A stretch of 34,348 nucleotides of DNA from Cardinium hertigii_C. Lineage in GTDB: Bacteria; Bacteroidota; Bacteroidia; Cytophagales; Amoebophilaceae. Below the pieces are notes generated by a model, which saw only the letters and a list, made by a program, of their open reading frames with translations, was not told the DNA's origin and ran no database searches. Shown one piece after another: positions 7,473 through 15,376 of this stretch (the stretch's first letter is position 1; the number at the start of each line of letters is the position of its first letter). A program made the position numbers and the translations under genes. The stretch covers positions 1-34,348 of the forward strand of contig NZ_JBOZWW010000052.1 in assembly GCF_050864855.1 (NCBI RefSeq). The letters are read 5' to 3'.

Positions 7473-8960
7473 CTAACCATCTGCACCCATTTTTTGCTCA
7501 AAGGTAATCACAATAAACTCAGCTGGTCTAGGAGCCGATACTTTTACCGAAATACGCATGATGCCTTCATTAACGTCATCTTGCGACATGGTCTCCCCTA
7601 ATCCACAAAGTACTGTAAATGCCTCTGCAGGACTTCCACCCACTAAAGCACCTTGCCTCCAAAGATTGGTCAAAAAGTTAGAAATCATACCCTGTACAAC
7701 CGCCCAAGTAACAGGTACATTTGGCCTAAAAACAACAGAAAATGCTGCATTTTTAATAGATTGCTCAATAAGGATAAACAATCTTCTCACATTAATATAC
7801 CTCCATTCTGGACTATTGCCAGCCAAGGTTCTTGCGCCCCAAACCACAGCAGCACCGGCTCCTTTAAAAGTACGAATGGCATTGATGGATTTACCACTAA
7901 TACCATCTACGTTAAGTGCTTCTTGCTCTTCATGCGTAATTTTAACCATTGGTTCAACCACAGCATTTAAGTTTTGATTCGCTGGTGCAATCCATACGCC
8001 TCTTGCTTTATCTGTTCTAGTATAAAGGCCTGCCATAGCGGGAGCTGCTGGAAGAATATTTAAGCGATCTGCAATGGTTTTACGAAGTAATTTGTACTCT
8101 TTACTGGTATTTTTTAATCCAGCATCCCAATAAATTTTTTCTTTCTCTGTCGTAGCACTGACCAAATTAGAAAGCATGGTTTGATGCGCTGGTTGCAACA
8201 CATTCTTTAGGGAGTCTAGATCAAAATTTTTATAATCAATACTATTCAATGGGATAATATTTGTTCTAACCCATGGATAATAAGCGGCTCCATAACTCAA
8301 ATTATCTAATCCAATGTATTCACGAAATCTATTTACATATTTGTTTTTATCTTCGATAGGTAGTTCATGGTTGCCCCCCCATATATCAAATAATGCAACT
8401 TTATTCAGATACTTGCCACAATGGGCCAGTGCATGGGTCTGCACCGCATAGTAAGAGGCATCTTCTTCATCTAATAAAAGTGAATCCGGCATTAACAACA
8501 TAGTTGGTACCTCTTCTCCAGCTAATGTATCTATACCTTGTTTAAATAGATCTGGTGTAATGGCTAGCTGCACATTTGGATCTCCATATTGACCGACAGA
8601 TAAAATGAAGCAGTCTGCTCCACCATTGTCAAAAAATAGTTTTAAACTATTATAGAGGTAAAATGTCGAGTTTTGACTCTGTTCCATTGCATAAGATTTA
8701 CCATTCATTACCAAATCTTTATCTCCACTGGTAACCTCTTTAATGGTATACACAGGAACCGCTGGCCCTCCAAAAAACAACTCGTATTCAGAAAGTGAAG
8801 AAATCTGAACCGGTTTCATATGAAAAGATTTTCCATTAATTTCAGCTCTTTCAGTAAAACCTATAAAAGCAGGAACTGCAGTTGATACTTGAACCACGGC
8901 GTTGGCACCCGTATCCTTCTCGACGATGTACACGCCGGGAGTTTTTAAATTTTCAGCCAT
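7473..8960 (-). CDS. Contractile tail sheath protein (Afp2/Pvc2-like)
   Basis: A 495-aa protein with the family opening MAENLKTPGVYIVEKD followed by VPAFIGFTERA, and the classic C-terminal sheath block (PVTWAVVQGMISNFLTNLWR; GALVGGSPAEAFTVLCG; ISVKVSAPRPAEFIVITFEQ). The segment GVWIAPANQNLNAVV and the RTFKGAGAAVVWGARTL stretch also fit phage-type sheaths. Length is normal for the family. Sheath subunits form the contractile outer cylinder that drives the inner tube. Only one sheath gene is visible, whereas Afp of Serratia has three (Afp2-4), so the device here may use a single sheath type or have other copies elsewhere. Confidence 0.95.
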   Translation of the reverse strand: MAENLKTPGVYIVEKDTGANAVVQVSTAVPAFIGFTERAEINGKSFHMKPVQISSLSEYELFFGGPAVPVYTIKEVTSGDKDLVMNGKSYAMEQSQNSTFYLYNSLKLFFDNGGADCFILSVGQYGDPNVQLAITPDLFKQGIDTLAGEEVPTMLLMPDSLLLDEEDASYYAVQTHALAHCGKYLNKVALFDIWGGNHELPIEDKNKYVNRFREYIGLDNLSYGAAYYPWVRTNIIPLNSIDYKNFDLDSLKNVLQPAHQTMLSNLVSATTEKEKIYWDAGLKNTSKEYKLLRKTIADRLNILPAAPAMAGLYTRTDKARGVWIAPANQNLNAVVEPMVKITHEEQEALNVDGISGKSINAIRTFKGAGAAVVWGARTLAGNSPEWRYINVRRLFILIEQSIKNAAFSVVFRPNVPVTWAVVQGMISNFLTNLWRQGALVGGSPAEAFTVLCGLGETMSQDDVNEGIMRISVKVSAPRPAEFIVITFEQKMGADG

Positions 8961-9000
8961 TTTATTTATTTGATTTTTAATTAATTATATAAAAGTTAAA

Positions 9001-9864
9001 CTAAACATATACCACTATATCACTATAGAGTTTTTTTCTATTGGTCTTATCTTTCTTGAGCGAATCATAAGTAGGATAAGGCAATTTTTCTAATACTATT
9101 GTTTTAGGTTTCTCAGCGTTTTTATTAAGCTTACAAAGTGAGAAAGAACGATCGTATTGATCACAAAGCTCCATGGCCATTGTAGATTCTGCACAATAGG
9201 TATTAGGGAATTCATTGGAAGCCTTTACAGCACTAAAGTAAGAGGCATCTTCTTTAGATAGAATGGTTAGCAATCCATTGAGTCGTTTTTTAGTATCTAC
9301 CAAATAGTATCGCCAAAAAGTGGAGCGATTCTGAATTTTAATTTTATAGACAATTGGTTTTGTAAAAAGAGGCTCTTTTTGTTTGGATAACAGATGGACC
9401 CACTGGGTAAGGTCTATATCAATCATCGCAAAGACATTACAACCTGGTTGTGTAGGATAATGTTTCACTTCCCGAATCTTTACCAAGTCTGATCTACTCA
9501 TAAATGGTTGGTTATGTAGCAAATCACTATTACCATGCCGATTAGATAAGTAATAGACTTCGCCTGTTGGATAACCTGCGTCTAATTCTGACAGATTCAA
9601 TGCTTGGTTATTTTTTAAGATCATCATAAAAGAAAGAATGATGCCCTCTGCCTTTTTTTTAAACAATTCCAACGGATCGTCATAATGCTGTGAAAGCCAT
9701 ATAAGCTCTATGCCATCCGAGTGACCTAACATCCGAACCCTACGTTGTACCATCCAAGAAGCAGTAGAAAAGGTTGGTTCAATATCAAAATCATTTTGGA
9801 CGTTATTAGATTTATAATACTTATTTGAAATAGCGATTCGAAATAATTTTGTTGCAAAAGCCAT
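9001..9864 (-). CDS. Unrecognised tail-operon protein (287 aa)
   Basis: Soluble 287-aa protein (MAFATKLFRIAISNKYYKSN...) with no signal peptide or membrane segment. It lies 5 bp downstream of the DUF4255 gene and 40 bp upstream of the sheath gene, so it is almost certainly co-transcribed with them. I do not recognise a named family. Noticeable patches are MVQRRVRMLGHSDGIELIWL (residues 38-57) and IYKIKIQ-type beta strands with FWRYYLVD near the middle. Its position suggests a tail-end (cap/terminator) or sheath-associated protein. This is contextual inference only. Confidence 0.6.
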   Translation of the reverse strand: MAFATKLFRIAISNKYYKSNNVQNDFDIEPTFSTASWMVQRRVRMLGHSDGIELIWLSQHYDDPLELFKKKAEGIILSFMMILKNNQALNLSELDAGYPTGEVYYLSNRHGNSDLLHNQPFMSRSDLVKIREVKHYPTQPGCNVFAMIDIDLTQWVHLLSKQKEPLFTKPIVYKIKIQNRSTFWRYYLVDTKKRLNGLLTILSKEDASYFSAVKASNEFPNTYCAESTMAMELCDQYDRSFSLCKLNKNAEKPKTIVLEKLPYPTYDSLKKDKTNRKKLYSDIVVYV

Positions 9865-9869
9865 AACTA

Positions 9870-10424
9870 TTACCTTTCATGTGATGAAAATGTGGATACG
9901 ACTTTTAAACCCATAGTAGTATCTCCTATAAATATAAGGCCCACTTTATATAGCAAAGAAGGGCTATACGGCGCATGCAAACTTTCCCAAAGCATGGTCT
10001 TTTCTGATGCAGTCATTTTAACCAACTCAACGGAAAAACTTTCTACTCCTATTTCTTGTAAAATCGGGGTATTAGCAGTGTCAAAATGGGACTTATTTTG
10101 AAAAAATGTAGCTATATAAGCCAATAATTCTAAATTTTTTAGTAAATCAGATGCTTTATAATCAATAGAAAATAAAAAATAAAGGTTGAACGCTTCTGGT
10201 GCTTTTCGTACTATAAAACCATCCCCTTGTGGGACATATTGAGTAGGATTGCTACACAACTCTACGGACGTAATATCAACCAATCTCATCATAATACCAG
10301 ATTTGCTTTCTACTTGAGAATTTGCTAAAATTGCCAAAGATATTGCTGGCCCTTTAACATTCATTTTAGATTGAATGTATTGATTGGCCTCAGATAATAT
10401 AATACGAGTGCAATGGTGTAGCAT
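9870..10424 (-). CDS. DUF4255 tail terminator/cap protein (Afp16/Pvc16-like)
   Basis: A 184-aa protein opening MLHHCTRIILSEANQYIQSK, with the mid-protein block FNLYFLFSIDYKASDLLKNLELLAYIATFFQNK, as is typical of DUF4255. In Afp and PVC systems the DUF4255 protein (Afp16/Pvc16) caps the tail and sets its length. It is the first gene of the minus-strand tail operon. The promoter should lie in 10425-10806, but I could not single out a convincing Bacteroidota promoter. Length matches the family (about 180-200 aa). Confidence 0.8.
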   Translation of the reverse strand: MLHHCTRIILSEANQYIQSKMNVKGPAISLAILANSQVESKSGIMMRLVDITSVELCSNPTQYVPQGDGFIVRKAPEAFNLYFLFSIDYKASDLLKNLELLAYIATFFQNKSHFDTANTPILQEIGVESFSVELVKMTASEKTMLWESLHAPYSPSLLYKVGLIFIGDTTMGLKVVSTFSSHER

Positions 10425-10806
10425 TTTTAGTCTCTATTGTTATTCATGATGCTTATTGCATACTGGCTATAATGATTACAAAAATGGGCCAAACTGGCTT
10501 TGCTGGCCTCATTATTTATTAGTGATCTATCTATTCAGATAAACAAAAAGGAATATACCGTTTAATATATTACATTTTTAGATTAATTTTTTACTCAAAA
10601 CCAAAAAAAAATTTTAGACTACTTTACTTAAAAGTTGCAGTATAGCCTACTTTTATAGTAGGGCAAAGCAATAGCAGGTGGTGCTTTTTTAAAATTTAAA
10701 GAGCCAAAAAGTTGAAAATTTCAGATAAGCCTAAAGAAGCACAAAGCCTATTAGGTACTTATAATAGCGTATTTGCTAGCTTTATTCGACTAAACCGTTC
10801 ACTTTT
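10425..10806. other. Gene-free stretch upstream of the tail operon
   Basis: About 380 bp, AT-rich, between the tail operon and the stop of atpC, both on the minus strand. It should hold the tail-operon promoter and the 3' end of the atpC transcript. No convincing ORF was found; a TTG-initiated plus-strand frame from 10712 runs antisense into atpC and is probably spurious. No strong hairpin was identified. Confidence 0.45.
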
Positions 10807-11049
10807 TTACTTTAGGGGCTCGCAAACTACCACAACTTGGTTATCAGCTATTGAAGTAAAACCACTTTTTACTGAAATCGATGATGTAGCAGGTCCAACT
10901 GTATACGTAATTTGCCCTGCTGTTAAACTACTTAATATAGGCGCATGGTTAGGGCATACCTGAAACGGACCAAGCGGACTTGGCAGCTTTACACTATTCA
11001 CTGCTCCATTGAAAAGGCTACCACTAGGGGTTACGATAGACAGGTTCAT
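10807..11049 (-). CDS. atpC: F1Fo ATP synthase epsilon subunit (short form)
   Basis: An 80-aa protein: MNLSIVTPSGSLFNGAVNSV followed by LPSPLGPFQVCPNHAPILSS and the Gly-rich YTVGPATSSISVKSGFTSIA. This is the N-terminal beta-sandwich of the epsilon subunit, which binds gamma at the foot of the F1 central stalk. The C-terminal two-helix inhibitory domain (about 50 residues in E. coli) is absent, as is usual for Bacteroidota AtpC, so ATP-hydrolysis inhibition by that domain is not expected. No atpD lies upstream, although the two are normally adjacent. Upstream (11050-11346) is a tRNA on the other strand and no coding sequence, so the gene has been separated from its usual partner. Confidence 0.85.
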   Translation of the reverse strand: MNLSIVTPSGSLFNGAVNSVKLPSPLGPFQVCPNHAPILSSLTAGQITYTVGPATSSISVKSGFTSIADNQVVVVCEPLK

Positions 11050-11346
11050 ATTTAAGATATTTATCTATTTAGCGGATTACTATATACAACCCAAACTAGC
11101 TGATTGCTCCCACTGCTTATGGATGAAAGGTAAACAAAAGGTTTTTTAAAAGCAAATGGCCTTAAACAATTATAAATCAATATAGATACGGATGGAGGTC
11201 TATCTTAATGATTTAAAAAATGCAAGGTAAAAAATGCACAAAAATAGAAAACAAAGTTTATACAAGTTTGTTTGGTTTTTTCGGGCCACTATAGTTTTAT
11301 TTTCGCTAAAAAATAGATAAATTTACAATTGTTGGTCTTAATAAAG

Positions 11347-11419
11347 GATTTCGTAGCTCAGCTGGTAGAGCATCTCCCTTTTAAGGAGAGGGTCCTGGGT
11401 TCGAGTCCCAGCGGAATCA
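11347..11419 (+). tRNA. tRNA-Lys (anticodon UUU)
   Basis: Complete 73-nt cloverleaf. The acceptor stem GATTTCG (11347-11353) pairs with CGGAATC (11412-11418) through one T-G wobble; the discriminator is A (11419). The D arm contains AGCTCAGCTGGTAGAGC. The anticodon stem TCTCC/GGAGA closes the loop CTTTTAA, giving anticodon TTT. The T arm is CTGGG-TTCGAGT-CCCAG. CCA is not encoded, so the CCA-adding enzyme at 16297-17736 must complete it. The cognate synthetase lysS is also in this window. Confidence 0.97.
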
Positions 11420-11655
11420 CACTTTTAAGTGCATAAATAAAAATATAGCATACATGGAATGCTAATTATTTTTATTATAAATCTCCGCCATTTAAGCTTT
11501 AAAACCTTTAAAAAGCATAATTTTTTTAAAAGTTCACTCGCAGCATATAGTGTATGGCCGTAGTTATTGGTTGGTCCACATCCTCAATATGGCTATTTTA
11601 GCCTAATCATTTTAGCCTAATCAAGGTAAGTTGTATAAAATATATCTAACGTAAT

Positions 11656-12864
11656 ATGACTAAAAAATATATATCCCACCCGTTCATTTGGTTGCTTATC
11701 ATCATTGCCACCTATGCAACAGGAGGCAGTTGCGATAGTTGTAACCGTAACCGTAACCGTAACCGTACCACTACCCCTAAGTCTACCCCTACTACGCCTA
11801 TAGATAAGTCTGATGCAGCATCTATTACCTCTTCAGGTTATGCAAGTGACAGCGATGGTGGACCATCTTCTGGCAGCAGTGGGTCTTCCAATTTTTCTAG
11901 TGGTAGCGCTTCCTCCAGTCGGTCCAGTTCCCCCGCTCCTCCGACTGATTTTGCTGGTCTTACTAATATCGGCAATACTTGCTACATGAATGCAGCGTTG
12001 CAGATTATTGCAGCATTGTATGCAGATAAGGTAGAGGGCCATGATGGTTTAAAAAAGCTGGTCAACAAAATAAATCATGGTCACCAGCCGTTAACCAATA
12101 AAGAAATGGAAGAATTTGTGAAGTCTTTACCAGATGGGGCGAAAAAGATGGCACAATCAGGTAGACAGGAAGATCTTTATGAATTTATCAGCAATCTTAC
12201 AGAAGCAACCAAATTTCTAGACCCTATTCAGTGCACTGAGTCTTTTTTCCGGACACAGCTTTTTAACTTGGGAGTTTCTAAACGATTTTATAAATACGAT
12301 AATAATAAACCAGACTTTCACTGCGAAGCTAACGGTGGCGTATTGACTATAGATATAGATGTAAAAAACATATCTGAACTGACTAACTTAGTTCAAGATT
12401 ATCAATTCAAATTTGTGGAGAAAAGTAGAGATCTCGACAATATCCATTTAAATAAATTTCTTCCGTTCGAAGGTGCACTGCCCTCTTATGTAGAGGTATA
12501 TAAAGATGCGCTAAAGAATGATCAGAAGAGTTATGTGACATACAAAGTATTCCATAAACTTCCTGACAGAATTTGCGTCCGTTTAAATAGATTTTTGAAT
12601 GGTAAAAAAATAAATGATGATGTTCCTGGGGCATTAAATATTACCATTAAGCCAGATCCTAATCTGGACGAAACTATTTATTTTGATTTACATGGATTTA
12701 TTGTGCACAATGGGCCTACTTATAGCAGTGGCCACTACATAGCCTACCTAAAACGCAATGGAAAATGGTACGAAGCAAGTGATTCCTCCATAACTCAAAT
12801 TAGCCCGTCAATAGCTATAGATAAATCTAAACAAGCCTATCTATTGTTTTATAAAAAGAAATAA
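11656..12864 (+). CDS. Eukaryote-type ubiquitin-specific protease (USP/UCH, peptidase C19), exported
   Basis: A 402-aa protein. Residues 1-25 form a hydrophobic signal or anchor segment, with Cys26 (TGGSC) as a loose lipobox. Residues 27-97 are a low-complexity linker: an NRNRNR run, then Thr/Pro- and Ser-rich sequence. The catalytic domain starts at about residue 98 with the Cys box GLTNIGNTCYMNAALQI (nucleophile Cys109) and ends with the His box SGHYIAYLKRNGKWYEASDS (His360, Asp376). All three triad residues are present, so deubiquitinase activity is likely. Bacteria lack ubiquitin, so the substrate must be in the host. Homologous USPs are known from Cardinium and Amoebophilus. The USP zinc-finger cysteines are not evident. 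The gene is monocistronic and follows tRNA-Lys. Confidence 0.92.
   Translation: MTKKYISHPFIWLLIIIATYATGGSCDSCNRNRNRNRTTTPKSTPTTPIDKSDAASITSSGYASDSDGGPSSGSSGSSNFSSGSASSSRSSSPAPPTDFAGLTNIGNTCYMNAALQIIAALYADKVEGHDGLKKLVNKINHGHQPLTNKEMEEFVKSLPDGAKKMAQSGRQEDLYEFISNLTEATKFLDPIQCTESFFRTQLFNLGVSKRFYKYDNNKPDFHCEANGGVLTIDIDVKNISELTNLVQDYQFKFVEKSRDLDNIHLNKFLPFEGALPSYVEVYKDALKNDQKSYVTYKVFHKLPDRICVRLNRFLNGKKINDDVPGALNITIKPDPNLDETIYFDLHGFIVHNGPTYSSGHYIAYLKRNGKWYEASDSSITQISPSIAIDKSKQAYLLFYKKK
11743..11766 (+). repeat. Hexamer microsatellite (AACCGT x4) in the USP gene
   Basis: Four perfect copies of AACCGT encode the alternating Asn-Arg run just after the signal segment. The unit is 6 bp, so copy-number change keeps the reading frame and would only alter linker length and charge. 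Confidence 0.85.
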
Positions 12865-12890
12865 ATAGGCCATGGGCTTTTGGTATATGG

Positions 12891-13661
12891 TTAGGTATTG
12901 TAGCGCACAGCGCCCTTCCAATGGTCACATAAAACAGCTGCAGCGATAGCTGCATTCAAAGAATTAGCAGTCCCATACCTAGGAATACAAACCCTATCTG
13001 TAACCACTGCTTGTATGGCAGGCTGAATCCCATGGGATTCGTTCCCAATGACCAATATGCCATGGTCTGGAAAGGAAAAATCGCGTACCGGTTTGCCCTT
13101 TAGCATAGCCCCTAGAATAGGCAGGTTTGTATTTTGTAAATAGCTTGGCAAATCTACATAATGGAGGTCCACCTTTAGAAAAGAGCCCATGCTGGCTTGG
13201 AGTACCTTTGGGTTATATAGATCCACAGTTGTTTGCGCACAGAGTATGGTGCGTATGCCATACCAATCTGCTATACGGATGATCGTCCCTAAATTTCCAG
13301 GATCTTGTATGCCATCCAATGCAAGGGTTATACCCATCAATGGTAAATGGGGTGCAGTAGGCTTCGGTATGGCTGCCACAGCCAGTACTTCATGGTTATG
13401 GACCAAAGACCCCAACCTAGAAAGAAGCTCCTTCGGCGCCTGAAATACTTCGATGGTCTTAGGAACAGGCGCAAGAATATTTTGATTTTTGAGCAAAAAA
13501 GAAGGCGTAGCTACGATACATTTTATGTCATAGTCAGAAGCAAGCAAAGCTTCCGTACCCTTTTTACCTTCTACAACAAAAGCAGCCTGCGCGAGACGAT
13601 GCTTTTTAAGGGCCAACTGACGGATAAATGTAGCCTTGTTTTTACTTAAGCTAGGATACAT
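12891..13661 (-). CDS. TrmH/SpoU family rRNA or tRNA 2'-O-methyltransferase
   Basis: A 256-aa SPOUT enzyme. The N-terminal substrate-binding domain (residues 1-95) opens with SLSKNKATFIRQLALKKHRL, followed by VVEGKKGTEALL. The catalytic trefoil-knot domain carries the three SpoU motifs: IQDPGNLGTIIRIADW (motif 1), GILVIGNESHGI (motif 2) and IPRYGTANSLNAAIAAAVL (motif 3). It transfers a methyl group from S-adenosylmethionine to a ribose 2'-OH in RNA. Whether the target is 23S rRNA (RlmB-like) or tRNA cannot be decided from the sequence. Transcribed convergently with the USP gene, 26 bp apart. Confidence 0.9.
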   Translation of the reverse strand: MYPSLSKNKATFIRQLALKKHRLAQAAFVVEGKKGTEALLASDYDIKCIVATPSFLLKNQNILAPVPKTIEVFQAPKELLSRLGSLVHNHEVLAVAAIPKPTAPHLPLMGITLALDGIQDPGNLGTIIRIADWYGIRTILCAQTTVDLYNPKVLQASMGSFLKVDLHYVDLPSYLQNTNLPILGAMLKGKPVRDFSFPDHGILVIGNESHGIQPAIQAVVTDRVCIPRYGTANSLNAAIAAAVLCDHWKGAVRYNT

Positions 13662-14563
13662 ATATAGATATACTCTGCTACTTTATGTTGGATCAACCAG
13701 TAGGACAAAAGCTGCTAGATCAAAAAGTAGCACAAAAATGGCTTACCACCTTACTTACGCGCATACTTGCTTTTTATATGACGAAACAACAAATAATGGA
13801 TTGCAATGATGCAGGGGACTATAGCAATTTTTAGTATAAAAACCAATGATAAGCAAGACAAAAAAAACAATAATATAGCAAGTACAAATCCAGTTTTAAA
13901 TGAAATCATAAAAGAGAAATTGAAAAAAAAGTATATAAACAAGGATAAGGTATACTATAATATTACAACTATTTTCGCAACGATCCAAAAAAAGGTTCTC
14001 TTGTGTTCATAGGGTCCAAAGATTGTATACAATATTTTTCTATCTGAATCTTTTGAGCTACTATAGCTTAATCAGTAGACACAAAAATCTAGAGAAAGAA
14101 GCGCTACAAATATCAAAAAAGCAGAAATACACTAGTTAATAGCCTCATTCTATTTGCTTTTTCATAAATATATTCTGAACTTCGCAAAAGTAGGTTTTTG
14201 TTCGATAGCTTTATTTATATATGCTTTATGAAGAAATATTTTATTGTTTTACCCCTTATTGCTACTTATTATAATAGCTTTAGTAATAAATCTAATAGAA
14301 AATCTGTACGTTACATTCAAAATAGAAGGTAAAAACGGGAATTAAAACTAGTACACGATTTGTATGGTATACATATATTTTTTATTAGTAATTTTGTCTT
14401 AAACTTGGCGATCAGGTTATTTAATAAATAAGCTGATATTAAGGACATTTAGTAATTTTTATATACGTTTAATGCCGAGCGGTACTATAGTATATTAAAT
14501 AGGATAAATTTAGTTATTTAGCAATTCTTTTTCTAATATTTTAAATATAAAATTATATAATTT
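13662..14563. other. Gene-poor 0.9-kb stretch upstream of the ankyrin gene
   Basis: Very AT-rich. Contents seen: a possible 52-codon membrane peptide on the minus strand (13751-13909); a 49-codon plus frame (13685-13834) with internal near-repeats DQPVGQKLLDQKVAQK; and a 34-codon plus frame at 14228-14332 opening MKKYFIVLPLIATYYNSF, which looks like a signal peptide left from a lost gene. None is convincing as a working gene. The ankyrin promoter should be in the last 200 bp. Confidence 0.45.
13751..13909 (-). CDS. Possible small membrane protein (52 aa)
   Basis: From an ATG at 13909 the frame encodes MISFKTGFVLAILLFFLSCL, a second hydrophobic stretch (IAIVPCIIAIHYLLF) and a basic end KSKYARK. 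Two membrane spans with a positive tail would be a sensible small membrane protein, and it ends 89 bp before the methyltransferase gene on the same strand. However, hydrophobic frames arise readily in AT-rich DNA, and a Lys-rich frame overlaps on the other strand. No family is recognised. Confidence 0.25.
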   Translation of the reverse strand: MISFKTGFVLAILLFFLSCLSLVFILKIAIVPCIIAIHYLLFRHIKSKYARK

Positions 14564-15376
14564 ATGAATAAACACTGTATGAAATACACTTTATTTTCCA
14601 AATTAATTTCTGGATTAAGTATGGCGTCTTCGCTAGTGCTTACTACTAGCTGTACTAAATTTTCTAGTAAATATGGGATACATGAACAGAATAATTTTAG
14701 TCAATCATCTTTTTATTCGAAAGTAAAAAACAATTATATAAATAATAAGGTAAATGAAACACTAGAATATAAGAATTTACTTATTTTTCACTCGGCAATA
14801 CAAACAAATGATATTGCAACTGCCATGTACCTAATTGAAAATAACAATATTTATCTTAATAAACAAGATAAGGATGGTCAAACGGCTCTTCATTGGGCAG
14901 CAGGAATGGGACACGAGAATATATGCAACCATCTACTGAGTAATAATAATATCAAGGTTAATGTACAAAATAATAATGGCCAAACGGCTCTTCATTGGGC
15001 AGCAGGAATGGGACACGAGAATATATGCAACCATCTACTGAATCATAATAACATCAAGGTTAATGTACAAAATAAGAATGGTCAAACACCTCTTCATTGG
15101 GCAGCAGGAATGGGACACGAGAATATATGCAACTATCTACTGAGTAATAATAATATCCAGATTAACCTACAAGATAAGAATGGTCAAACACCTCTTCATT
15201 GGGCAGCAAGAATAGAACGCGAGAATATATTGAACCTTCTACTGAATCATAATAACATCAAAGTTAATGTACAAAATAAGAATGGTCAAACACCTCTTCA
15301 TTGGGCAGCAGAAATAGGAAACGAGAATATATGCAACGATCTACTGAACCGCGATCCTACGCTGATTAATATATAA
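14564..15376 (+). CDS. Ankyrin-repeat lipoprotein, N-terminal part ending at a premature TAA
   Basis: 270 residues up to an in-frame TAA. The N-terminus is a lipoprotein signal (LVLTTSC, lipid Cys at residue 30; an inner ATG at codon 6 gives a more compact signal). Ankyrin repeats begin near residue 75. Residues 105-270 hold five nearly identical 34-residue units of the form GQT(A/P)LHWAAGMGHENIC with LL and an Asn-rich turn (NNNIKVNVQN). Ankyrin proteins bind partner proteins, and in endosymbionts they are typical host-directed effectors or surface factors. The stop falls where earlier repeats have Gln (VQN, LQD; CAA), and the frame continues as ankyrin sequence to 15745, so the ancestral protein had about 393 residues. 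The truncated product may still be functional. Confidence 0.85.
   Translation: MNKHCMKYTLFSKLISGLSMASSLVLTTSCTKFSSKYGIHEQNNFSQSSFYSKVKNNYINNKVNETLEYKNLLIFHSAIQTNDIATAMYLIENNNIYLNKQDKDGQTALHWAAGMGHENICNHLLSNNNIKVNVQNNNGQTALHWAAGMGHENICNHLLNHNNIKVNVQNKNGQTPLHWAAGMGHENICNYLLSNNNIQINLQDKNGQTPLHWAARIERENILNLLLNHNNIKVNVQNKNGQTPLHWAAEIGNENICNDLLNRDPTLINI
14876..15376 (+). repeat. Tandem 102-bp ankyrin-coding repeats
   Basis: Copies start at 14876, 14978, 15080, 15182 and 15284, each 102 bp (34 codons). The first three are almost identical at DNA level, including silent positions. This indicates recent expansion or gene conversion and makes the array prone to copy-number change by slippage or recombination. 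Confidence 0.9.

Noticed and set aside
10712..10963. Plus-strand frame starting at TTG upstream of and antisense to atpC
   Set aside because: More than half lies antisense to the clear AtpC reading frame, the start is TTG, and no family is recognised.
11595..11624. Short direct repeat TTTTAGCCTAATCA (two copies) upstream of the deubiquitinase gene
   Set aside because: Too short and without matching partners elsewhere; likely slippage in AT-rich spacer.
13685..13834. 49-codon plus frame MLDQPVGQKLLDQKVAQK...
   Set aside because: Short, no recognisable domain, overlaps the possible minus-strand membrane peptide; kept only as a note in the gene-poor stretch.
14228..14332. 34-codon frame opening with a signal-peptide-like MKKYFIVLPLIATYY
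   Set aside because: Stops soon after the signal; may be the remnant of a lost exported protein but cannot be supported as a gene.
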